A stretch of 6,076 nt of DNA. It comes from Kiritimatiellia bacterium (GTDB lineage: Bacteria; Verrucomicrobiota; Kiritimatiellia; RFP12; UBA1067). The position numbers were made by a program, and so were the translations under genes. This document shows positions 1-4,473 of the stretch, piece by piece. The notes beneath the pieces were generated by a model that saw only the letters and a program-made list of their open reading frames with translations, had not been told where the DNA came from and did not search any database. The stretch is taken from NCBI GenBank assembly GCA_028707675.1, contig JAQWAM010000092.1, positions 1-6,076 on the forward strand, in the 5' to 3' direction. Position 1 is the stretch's first letter. Every line of letters begins with the position of its first letter.

Positions 1-123
1 CTTTCGGCGGTAGCGTCGGTCGAGGACGCGGCGGCGGACACGCGCACGCACACGGTCGACTGGTCGGCGGCGCGGAAGCTCAACACCAAGAAGATCGTCG
101 GGACGATGATCCTGGTGCGGTAG
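1..123 (+). CDS. C-terminal 40 residues of an unrecognised protein
   Basis: The frame starting at base 1 is open from the window edge and ends at TAG (121-123), giving 40 residues that finish in KIVGTMILVR. The stretch is rich in Ala, Asp and Thr and ends in a basic segment (RKLNTKK) followed by a short hydrophobic tail. Third-position GC is high, as in the genes at the other end of the window, which supports real coding. I do not recognise the family, and the visible part shows no catalytic motif. No terminator hairpin with a T-run follows directly. Instead a palindromic repeat starts about 13 nt after the stop and may serve as the 3' end of the transcript. Confidence 0.6.
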   Translation, partial: LSAVASVEDAAADTRTHTVDWSAARKLNTKKIVGTMILVR

Positions 124-131
124 GCGGACGC

Positions 132-188
132 TGTAGGACAGGCATCCTTGCCTGTCGTTTCCGTGACAGGCGGGGACGCCTGTCCCAC
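132..188. repeat. Palindromic intergenic repeat with four GGACAGGC half-sites
   Basis: Four alternating half-sites lie in 50 bp: GGACAGGC (136-143), GCCTGTC (150-156), GACAGGC (165-171) and GCCTGTCC (178-185). Adjacent pairs are separated by 6-nt loops, so the transcript could form two small hairpins of 7 bp each or one long 8-bp outer stem. The symmetry is exact. It sits just after the stop codon of the upstream gene. I recall similar dispersed repeats in PVC-group genomes, but only one copy is visible here. Confidence 0.7.
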
Positions 189-202
189 GCGCCGGCGGAC
201 GG

Positions 203-262
203 AATTTTGGAGTGCGGTGACAAAAGCCGCGCTTCGCGCGGGTTGCGGCACCGCTTTTCGCC
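203..262. repeat. Second palindromic intergenic repeat (TTTGGAGTGCGGTGA type)
   Basis: An inner hairpin CCGCGC-TTC-GCGCGG (227-232 / 236-241) sits inside an outer inverted pair GCGGTG (214-219) and CACCGC (249-254). The left edge, TTTGGAGTGCGGTGA at 206-220, recurs exactly at 1317-1331, where it is followed by unrelated sequence. That suggests a dispersed repeat family with full and truncated copies. No T-run follows the hairpin, so it is not a classical intrinsic terminator. Confidence 0.6.
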
Positions 263-330
263 ACGAATAGTTGCCGTGCCGGTGTTTGCGGTGCCAGCCG
301 TCAAGCCGAATTTTGAAAGGCTGTTCGCAG

Positions 331-411
331 ATGGCGCATGATCTAGAACTCAGCGACCTTGCCAAAGCGAAGCCCGCGCCAAAGCGCAAACCCGGCCAAG
401 GCCGCGAATGA
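331..411 (+). CDS. Doubtful 26-codon ORF, Lys/Pro-rich
   Basis: An ATG at 331 opens a frame that ends at TGA (409-411). The 26-residue product has an acidic first half (DLELSDL) and a basic Pro/Lys/Arg-rich second half (KAKPAPKRKPGQGR). A GAAAGG stretch at 315-320 lies 10 nt upstream and is a mediocre ribosome binding site. The stop overlaps the start of the next small ORF as ATGA. I recognise no family. It could be a genuine small basic peptide, the remnant of a longer gene, or chance, and the surrounding region is otherwise full of repeats and gene debris. Confidence 0.2.
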   Translation: MAHDLELSDLAKAKPAPKRKPGQGRE

Positions 412-533
412 GCAAGTGGCAAATTGAACGCTTAACGCTCAACGTTCAAGTTATGGACGAGATGAAAGCGAATAAATGGGCATGTGAGTGTGTGGTTGGT
501 TTGCGCTGGGGGGCATGGATCTGCGGCAAGTAG
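408..533 (+). CDS. Doubtful 41-codon ORF overlapping the previous one by ATGA
   Basis: The ATG at 408 shares ATGA with the stop of the preceding small ORF, and AAGG at 398-401 lies 6 nt upstream, an arrangement usual for coupled translation. The frame ends at TAG (531-533), inside the inverted copy of the 32-bp repeat. The product is Trp- and Cys-rich at its end (KWACECVVGLRWGAWICG). Part of it is encoded by a 7-nt periodic sequence (427-447), which weakens the case for ordinary coding. The repeat may have replaced the original 3' end. I recognise no family, and chance remains quite possible. Confidence 0.2.
   Translation: MSKWQIERLTLNVQVMDEMKANKWACECVVGLRWGAWICGK
424..449. repeat. 7-nt tandem repeat with flanking inverted repeat
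   Basis: Three consecutive heptamers, AACGCTT, AACGCTC and AACGTTC, occupy 427-447. The block is bounded by TTGAACG (424-430) and CGTTCAA (443-449), which are perfect reverse complements around a 12-nt loop. It is a small but clear repeat and lies inside the doubtful ORF at 408-533. Its function is unknown. Confidence 0.5.
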
Positions 534-552
534 GGCGGGACGTCTCGGACCG
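527..552 (-). repeat. Inverted copy of the GC-rich 32-bp repeat
   Basis: Bases 535-552 are an exact 18-nt reverse complement of 632-649, the first part of a direct repeat unit. The match continues with mismatches to about 527. Its opposite orientation next to four direct copies could let the transcript fold into a long stem with any of them. The sequence beyond its outer end differs from the tail that follows the direct copies. Confidence 0.75.
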
Positions 553-586
553 CCCATCGAATGGATTGCGTCTGGCAGTCGATCAG

Positions 587-751
587 CGGTTCGAGACGTC
601 CCGTTGTACTGGCATGGACCGGTCTTTTCAGCGGTCCGAGACGTCCCGCCGTACTGGCATGGACCTGGGGCGGCGGTCCGAGACGTCCCGCCGTACTTGG
701 CATGGACCGGTCTTTTCAGCGGTCCGGGACGTCCCGCCGTACTGGCATGGA
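587..751 (+). repeat. Array of four direct copies of a 32-bp GC-rich repeat
   Basis: The units lie at 587-618, 632-663, 674-706 and 720-751. Each reads CGGTCCGAGACGTCCCG followed by a CGTACTGGCATGGA part, with a few substitutions and one 1-nt insertion in the third. Spacers one and three are identical (CCGGTCTTTTCAG, 619-631 and 707-719); the middle one (664-673) is different and shorter. The first period is 45 nt, the others 42 and 46. The core GACGTC is palindromic, and the last copy has a perfect 12-bp palindrome at 725-736. GGACCG at a unit's end pairs with CGGTCC at the next unit's start across a 10-nt loop, as at 616-621 / 632-637. Spacers are too short and too alike for a CRISPR array. 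Another locus of the same repeat lies at 2668-2732. Confidence 0.9.
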
Positions 752-768
752 GCATTTTTTCAGTGACA

Positions 769-797
769 TTGAAATAGTCACCGGAAAAGAGTAATAT
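769..797 (+). promoter_or_regulatory. Sigma-70-like promoter in the tail of the repeat array
   Basis: TTGAAA (769-774) and TAATAT (792-797) are separated by exactly 17 nt. They lie 17 nt after the last repeat unit, behind a run of six T (755-760). The same tail with TTGAAT, 17 nt and TAATAT occurs after the second repeat locus at 2751-2779, without any gap between the two copies across the promoter. A small inverted repeat GTGAC / GTCAC (763-767 / 777-781) overlaps the -35 region. Here the promoter would point into the sialidase-like pseudogene, so its activity is of no obvious use at this site. Confidence 0.5.
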
Positions 798-1145
798 TCT
801 GTCTATTTTTATGAACCCGCGCCGGGGCGCAACAGCGCGCCGATCGGCTGGCTGGAGGCGAACGTGGTGCAGTTCGTTGATCCGGGGCACTATTGGTTCG
901 ACCCGAAGGGGCTCACTTTCCACATCTGGATGCGGGCGCACACAGGGGGCGCGGGGTATGCGGCCGTGGCCAAGGTGGTGGAGCGCGCGCACGCGGACGG
1001 CAGCATGGTGACGATGCTGGAGAAGGTGCCGTCGGGCAAGACCGCGCTGTTCCTGCCGTGCCCGGGCGGGCAGATGCGCTTCCATGTGCTGTCGCGCAGC
1101 GGCGACGCGCGGGCCAAAAACGCGCATGACGGGAATCTGATCACG
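795..1145 (+). pseudogene. Fragment of a sialidase-like (BNR-type) gene, internally deleted
   Basis: The frame after TAA (792-794) reads through GWLEANVVQFVDPGHYWFD, LTFHIWMRAHTGG and FLPCPGGQMRFHVL. From memory I match this to exo-alpha-sialidase-like (BNR/Asp-box, six-bladed propeller) proteins that are common beside sulfatases in PVC bacteria. Those proteins run to several hundred residues, and only about 115 codons remain here. At about 1083-1092 the segment ending RFHVL passes directly into SRSGDARAKNAHDGNLIT, which I recall as the end of such proteins. That suggests an in-frame internal deletion. After 1145 the similarity stops, although the frame stays open to 1226. The 5' part is replaced by the repeat tail. 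A GTG at 864 could start a shorter product, but with both ends missing this is almost certainly non-functional. The family call is by recollection; coding character is clear. Confidence 0.6.
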
Positions 1146-1263
1146 CTTCTAGTTTGGCATTGCATCAGCACGGGTGGTTTGCTTAAAAGCAGAAAAGGGA
1201 GGTCGTTCCTGCCCGTACCTTCTTGAGCCAGTTGCCCTGACGCTCGGTTTCCAGAAAACGAAA

Positions 1264-1287
1264 GGAACGTCGGGAGGAACGTCGGGG
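1264..1287. repeat. 12-bp tandem duplication
   Basis: GGAACGTCGGGA (1264-1275) is followed directly by GGAACGTCGGGG (1276-1287), differing only in the last base. GACAGACAAGGGAA comes next. I recall phrases of this kind near REP-associated transposase genes in related genomes, but no transposase is readable here. Confidence 0.6.
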
Positions 1288-1316
1288 ACAGACAAGGGAA
1301 GTGTTCAAAGAACTGC

Positions 1317-1331
1317 TTTGGAGTGCGGTGA
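1317..1331. repeat. Partial second copy of the 206-220 repeat edge
   Basis: Fifteen bases (TTTGGAGTGCGGTGA) are identical to 206-220. The sequence after them differs and does not form the hairpin seen at the first site. It looks like a truncated or recombined member of the same dispersed family. Confidence 0.5.
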
Positions 1332-1370
1332 TCCGACAGATGCCGGACGCGGAACCGATTTTATCTGTTT

Positions 1371-1416
1371 AAAAAATGGATCCGTCAGTTTATTCTTTCT
1401 TACAGCTTCCTGACGG
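1371..1416 (-). terminator. Candidate intrinsic terminator of the AbiEii operon
   Basis: CCGTCAG (1382-1388) and CTGACGG (1410-1416) are perfect complements. Read on the minus strand, the stem is followed after 5 nt by TTTTTT (1376-1371). It lies 10 nt beyond the stop codon of the AbiEii gene, where a terminator is expected. The 21-nt loop and the gap before the T-run are weaknesses. Confidence 0.4.
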
Positions 1417-1426
1417 GGCGGCTCGC

Positions 1427-2092
1427 TTACAGTGATGACGGCAAGGCCAGCAGTGCCATACGATTTTTCAAACGCATAACATAATCACGCAACTCGGTGA
1501 TCGTCAACGGCTTAATCATATAGCCCGGCAACTCGGTAATTCTTAAAGAATTCAGAATAAGAGAGATCATTGAAGGGTCAAGGCCACCATCCTTCAATTG
1601 CGCATCTTCGAAACACGCCTCAATGACAAATCCTTCCTGCTCTAAGAAATAAAGGTCAACGATATCTTTAACTTCGCAGCGACTTATCAATGTCGTTATC
1701 TTGTTAAGCATAATTTCGCGAAGGGTATCAACCTGAATATTGTCAATCCATTGTTTTTTCTGATCTACTTGGGGGCTGATATCCACAACGATGTCAACAA
1801 TCTCTTTACCTGCTTCCGTCTCGAGGCAATAACGCCTGAAAGTCGGGGCATCTCTCAATAGTTGTACACTTGCTCCGACCTCCTGTGAGCAAAGCCGCAC
1901 AACGCCATCAACTTCTAGCCAGTCAACATGTTCCTCCGAAAAGAGATCCAGATCGTAAGAGAAGCGATGTTCAAGATAAAAAAGACCAAGAGCACTGCCA
2001 CCCGTAAGAAAAAACCTTTTTTCCCGGGAAAAGAAGGCCTTGAGGAACTCCCTTTTTAGAGGTGTTATCGCTTTAGATTTTTCCCAGTTCAT
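1427..2092 (-). CDS. AbiEii/AbiGii-type nucleotidyltransferase, probable toxin
   Basis: This 221-residue protein has the family's nucleotidyltransferase signature: GGS at residues 31-33 and DLDLF at 47-51, where D47 and D49 are the expected metal ligands. The second conserved block contains K131, R138 and KD..D (142-146), like the conserved Lys/Arg/Asp motifs of AbiEii. Characterised relatives are toxins of AbiE phage-defence systems, and some (MenT type) transfer nucleotides to tRNA; no such reaction can be assigned here from sequence. The ATG at 2092 lies inside the end of the upstream gene (20-nt overlap). It has no clear Shine-Dalgarno sequence of its own, which fits translational coupling. 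The gene is AT-richer than rny-ymdB-xseA, a sign of recent transfer. Both catalytic motifs are intact and no frameshift is seen. The family assignment is firm; toxin function is inferred. Confidence 0.85.
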   Translation of the reverse strand: MNWEKSKAITPLKREFLKAFFSREKRFFLTGGSALGLFYLEHRFSYDLDLFSEEHVDWLEVDGVVRLCSQEVGASVQLLRDAPTFRRYCLETEAGKEIVDIVVDISPQVDQKKQWIDNIQVDTLREIMLNKITTLISRCEVKDIVDLYFLEQEGFVIEACFEDAQLKDGGLDPSMISLILNSLRITELPGYMIKPLTITELRDYVMRLKNRMALLALPSSL

Positions 2093-2423
2093 GCCAAATT
2101 CTTAAAAGATATTGCCATAAAGGTCTTGCTGGTCCCAGCCAGCGACTAATCTGGTCAAACTCCTCTTTGATTTCAAGGGGACTCAGAAAATACCAAACCT
2201 CGGGGGTTTTCAGCTCTCGCATCAACCACGCCATAAGACGGTGTCGCTCTACGCCCTGCTCGGAACGCAGTCTCCCACGTATATCCGAAACTGTCCACTT
2301 GCGATCCCAGCAAATATAAGGGATGGTGTCGTTGCTCCAGTCTTTTGTCATAACCTTCATTGCCGTAAATAGTATCACTCTTGCGCGTGAGTACAACCAT
2401 AATTCTTCAATATTGCCTTCCAA
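2073..2423 (-). CDS. Small partner protein of the AbiEii-type toxin, candidate antitoxin
   Basis: The ORF begins with TTG directly after an in-frame TAG, with GGGAG three bases before the start codon. No upstream ATG fits the frame. Later in-frame ATGs at 2360 and 2351 would give proteins shorter by 21 or 24 residues and have no better ribosome site, so the start is uncertain. The 116-residue product has PYICWD at 35-40, a helical middle (RHRLMAWLMREL) and an end rich in Trp and Leu (RPLWQYLLRIW). I recall small proteins with a PYF.WD motif encoded next to AbiEii-type genes in many bacteria. It lacks the usual AbiEi layout of a winged-helix domain plus C-terminal antitoxin domain. It is first in the operon, overlaps the toxin gene by 20 nt and is cytosolic by composition. 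The antitoxin role is inferred from position only. Confidence 0.7.
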   Translation of the reverse strand: MEGNIEELWLYSRARVILFTAMKVMTKDWSNDTIPYICWDRKWTVSDIRGRLRSEQGVERHRLMAWLMRELKTPEVWYFLSPLEIKEEFDQISRWLGPARPLWQYLLRIWHELGKI

Positions 2424-2465
2424 CTACTCCCAAACATCCCTTCATTCCAGCGACTCTATAGGGTA

Positions 2466-2498
2466 TCGCTTGTTCGCGTGGTTTTTGTGATCAAGCGA
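2466..2498. promoter_or_regulatory. Inverted repeat upstream of the AbiEii operon, possible operator
   Basis: TCGCTTG (2466-2472) and CAAGCGA (2492-2498) are perfect reverse complements separated by 19 nt. The pair lies 43 nt upstream of the TTG start of the first operon gene. AbiE-type operons are known to be autoregulated through inverted repeats, so an operator is possible. I see no convincing -35/-10 pair on the minus strand beside it. Confidence 0.25.
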
Positions 2499-2502
2499 AT
2501 AA

Positions 2503-2667
2503 ATCGGGGATGCCACGCCGCCTACAGCGGCACAGCCGGTCGGCGGCAAGCTGCCGAATGCCTGGGGCCTTTACGACACACATGGCAATGTCTGAGAGTG
2601 GCGCCTGGACTGGTATGCGGACGCGATGGAGGGCGGCGAGGATCCCGGAGGGGCGGATTCGGGTTCG
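2503..2667 (+). pseudogene. Decayed fragment of a formylglycine-generating-enzyme-type gene
   Basis: After a TAA at 2500-2502 the frame reads PVGGKLPNAWGLYDTHGNV, then TGA (2593-2595), then EWRLDWYADAMEGGEDPGG. This matches the FGE-sulfatase (SUMF1-like) family, whose core motif is normally PNAWGLYDMHGNVWEW followed by C.DWY. The TGA stands where the conserved Trp (TGG) should be. The next family position, usually Cys, is Arg here, and Met in YDMHGNV is Thr. Only about 50 codons survive and both ends are missing. At 2661-2670 the reading frame runs straight into the 32-bp repeat. Intact relatives convert a cysteine of sulfatases to formylglycine or serve other roles; this copy cannot. Family call confident, pseudogene status nearly certain. 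Confidence 0.85.
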
Positions 2668-2732
2668 TCCCGCCGTACTTGCATGGACCGGTCTTTTCAG
2701 CGGTCCGAGACGTCCCGCCGTACTTGCATGGA
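2668..2732 (+). repeat. Second locus of the 32-bp GC-rich repeat (one truncated, one full copy)
   Basis: A truncated unit (2668-2687) is joined by the same 13-nt spacer (CCGGTCTTTTCAG, 2688-2700) to a full unit at 2701-2732. The truncated copy is fused to the formylglycine-generating-enzyme fragment. The bases just before it (GGTTCG) could belong either to that gene or to a unit with a 5-bp deletion. The full unit is followed by the same tail as the first locus. Confidence 0.9.
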
Positions 2733-2750
2733 TCATTTTTTGCGGTGACA

Positions 2751-2779
2751 TTGAATTAGTCCCCTGAATAGAGTAATAT
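2751..2779 (+). promoter_or_regulatory. Sigma-70-like promoter, likely for rny-ymdB-xseA
   Basis: TTGAAT (2751-2756) and TAATAT (2774-2779) are separated by 17 nt, close to the sigma-70 consensus. The TATATTATATTT stretch after the -10 is strongly AT-rich. Transcription would start near 2786, leaving a leader of about 88 nt before the rny ATG. The element is part of the repeat tail and aligns without gaps to 769-797. I see no better promoter between here and rny. Confidence 0.6.
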
Positions 2780-2864
2780 ATTATATTTTAAGACCCCGTG
2801 TCGTGCCTGTATCCTGCTTTCGCTGCGGCGCGGATGTGAAATGCTGATATTGCGGCAACGCGTT

Positions 2865-2868
2865 AGGA
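2865..2868 (+). promoter_or_regulatory. Ribosome binding site deciding the rny start
   Basis: AGGA lies 5 nt before the ATG at 2874. The in-frame ATG at 2841 has no comparable site and would add 11 residues (MLILRQRVRIF) ahead of the usual short N-terminus and membrane segment of RNase Y. The downstream start is therefore preferred. Confidence 0.6.
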
Positions 2869-2873
2869 TATTT

Positions 2874-4451
2874 ATGACAAATTTCACTTGGTATGATGTG
2901 AGCGACGCCACGGTCGGGTTGCTTTTCGGCTTGGCCGGCATTTTGGGGGGCTATGCCCTGCGCGGTCTGATCGGACGCTGGCAGGCGGACGCGATAGAAA
3001 AACAGGCGCAGTACAAACTGACCGAGGCGGACAACGAGGTAAAGAACCGGCTCAAGGAAGCCGATATCATTGCGCGCGCCGAGGTGGTCAAGGCGCGCGA
3101 GGAGTTCGAGAAAAGCACCAAGACGCGCCGCAAGGAACTCCAGGACATCGAAGAGCGGCTGACTGTCCGTGAAGAGAACATGGACAAGAAAGCTATTTTG
3201 CTGGAGAAAAAAGATCAGGCAGTCGCAAAGAAGCAGGATGATGTGCAGCGCAATTCGGACGATTTGCGGCAAAAGCTGGCGGATGTCGATAAAAAATGTT
3301 CCGAGGCCACGCAGTTCTTGCAGCGACTGGCGGGCATGACCCACGAGGAGGCCAAGCGCGAGCTGCAACAGCGGGCCGAGCAGGAGATCAGGCGCGAGGC
3401 TGGCAGTCTGATCCGCCGCATTCAGGAAGAGGCTAAGGAAACGGCCGACCGCGAGGCGGCCAACATCGTGGCGGCAGCGGTGCAGCGCTTCGCGCTGAGC
3501 CACGCCAGCGAGATGATGACCTGTACCGTGCCGCTGCCCAGCGATGACATTAAGGGGCGCATCATCGGCCGTGAAGGCCGCAACATCCGTACGCTTGAGG
3601 CGGTGACGGGCGTGAACATGCTGATCGATGACACGCCTGAAGCCGTGGTCATTTCGGGATTCGATCCGGTTCGCCGCGAAATCGCGCGGCAGGCCCTGGA
3701 GCAACTGGTAGCTGACGGGCGCATTCACCCCGCCCGCATCGAAGAGGTGGTCGAGAGCGTCCAGGCTAATATGGAGAAGACGATCATTGAGGCTGGCGAG
3801 TCGGCCGCGTATGAGGCGCATGTGCTCAGTGTGCCATCCGAAGTGCTAAAATGCGTTGGGCGGCTGAAGTTCCGCACCAGCTACGCGCAAAATGTGCTGC
3901 GTCATTCGGTTGAGGTTTCGCACCTTATGGGCATGATGGCGCCGGAATTGGGCCTCGACCCGGCAGTGGCCCGGCGTGTGGGTTTTTTCCATGATATCGG
4001 CAAGGCCATGGATCAGGAGTCGCAGGGGCTGCACGCGTTGTTGGGTGCGGATTTTCTCAAGCAGCACGGCGAGGACGCGGTGGTGGTCAACGGTGTGGCC
4101 GCGCATCACGGCGACGTGCCGTCAGAGGGACTTTACGGTGTGCTTTGTTCCGCGGCGGACGCGATTTCAAGCTCAAGACCGGGTGCCCGGGCGGAGACAC
4201 TGGGGGTCTATGTGCAGCGGCTGGAGAGGCTGGAGGCCATCGCCAACGGCTTCCCGGGTGTGAAGAAAACCTTCGCGGTGCAGGCGGGGCGCGAGGTGCG
4301 CGTCATTGTCGACCCCGGGCAGGTCAACGATAACGATGCCATGGTTATGGCGCGCGAGATAAGCCAGCAGATCGGCGCCAACATGCAGTTCCCCGGGCAG
4401 ATCAAGGTCGTGGTGGTTAGAGAAACGCGTTGCATCGAGTACGCCAAATGA
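2874..4451 (+). CDS. rny: Ribonuclease Y, membrane-anchored endoribonuclease
   Basis: RNase Y starts mRNA decay by endonucleolytic cleavage at the inner face of the membrane. With the ATG at 2874 the protein has 525 residues, the usual length. A membrane anchor lies at about 14-30 (VGLLFGLAGILGGYALR). A long charged coiled coil follows at about 35-200, full of Glu, Lys, Arg and Gln. The KH RNA-binding domain has GRIIGREGRN at 228-237, and the HD phosphohydrolase domain follows. Its metal ligands are visible as H344 (in RHSVEVSHL), H373-D374 (HDIGK), H411-H412 (AAHHGD) and D429 (AADAISSSRPGAR). The C-terminus carries FPGVKKTFAVQAGREVRV and ends EYAK, typical of the family. No frameshift or missing key residue is seen. 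It heads a tight group with ymdB and xseA. The likely promoter is the repeat-borne one at 2751-2779. Confidence 0.96.
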   Translation: MTNFTWYDVSDATVGLLFGLAGILGGYALRGLIGRWQADAIEKQAQYKLTEADNEVKNRLKEADIIARAEVVKAREEFEKSTKTRRKELQDIEERLTVREENMDKKAILLEKKDQAVAKKQDDVQRNSDDLRQKLADVDKKCSEATQFLQRLAGMTHEEAKRELQQRAEQEIRREAGSLIRRIQEEAKETADREAANIVAAAVQRFALSHASEMMTCTVPLPSDDIKGRIIGREGRNIRTLEAVTGVNMLIDDTPEAVVISGFDPVRREIARQALEQLVADGRIHPARIEEVVESVQANMEKTIIEAGESAAYEAHVLSVPSEVLKCVGRLKFRTSYAQNVLRHSVEVSHLMGMMAPELGLDPAVARRVGFFHDIGKAMDQESQGLHALLGADFLKQHGEDAVVVNGVAAHHGDVPSEGLYGVLCSAADAISSSRPGARAETLGVYVQRLERLEAIANGFPGVKKTFAVQAGREVRVIVDPGQVNDNDAMVMAREISQQIGANMQFPGQIKVVVVRETRCIEYAK

Positions 4452-4473
4452 AAGAATTCCGGGTGAGCGGCAT

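Larger units (their letters stand above)
1146..1426. other. Gene-free stretch with short repeats
   Basis: I see no supportable gene here. The frame running in from the pseudogene continues to a stop near 1226 without recognisable sequence. The stretch contains a 12-bp tandem repeat at 1264-1287, a partial copy of the TTTGGAGTGCGGTGA repeat at 1317-1331, and, from about 1350, AT-richer sequence with a candidate terminator of the minus-strand operon. The composition change near 1350 may mark one edge of the acquired AbiEii module. Confidence 0.5.

Noticed and set aside
227..241. Intrinsic terminator at the CCGCGC-TTC-GCGCGG hairpin
   Set aside because: No T-run follows on either strand close to the stem; it is better explained as part of a palindromic repeat.
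587..751. CRISPR array
   Set aside because: Repeat units of about 32 bp are regular, but the spacers are only 10-13 nt and two of three are identical. No cas gene is nearby.
432..1127. Minus-strand 231-codon ORF across the repeats and the sialidase fragment
   Set aside because: It is the antisense of the sialidase-like fragment plus translated repeats; no family signal and it spans unrelated blocks.
1183..1270. Minus-strand frame reading LETERQGNWLKKVRAGTT and ending in TAA
   Set aside because: It looks coding-like for about 25 residues, perhaps a transposase or other gene remnant, but it is too short and I cannot match it to a family.
1174..1413. Plus-strand 79-codon ORF before the AbiEii gene
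   Set aside because: It crosses the 12-bp tandem repeat, a partial dispersed repeat and the candidate terminator, and has no recognisable protein sequence.
467..2504. AGCGAATAAAT present at both 467-477 and 2494-2504, upstream of each repeat locus
   Set aside because: Only 11 bases match and the distances to the repeats differ (about 50 and 164 nt); likely chance.
2841..2873. Upstream ATG for rny at 2841
   Set aside because: No ribosome binding site, and the extra 11 residues do not fit the family N-terminus. The ATG at 2874 has AGGA at proper distance.
2781..3821. Minus-strand 346-codon ORF opposite rny
   Set aside because: It is the antisense shadow of a clear RNase Y gene, caused by GC-rich codon use.
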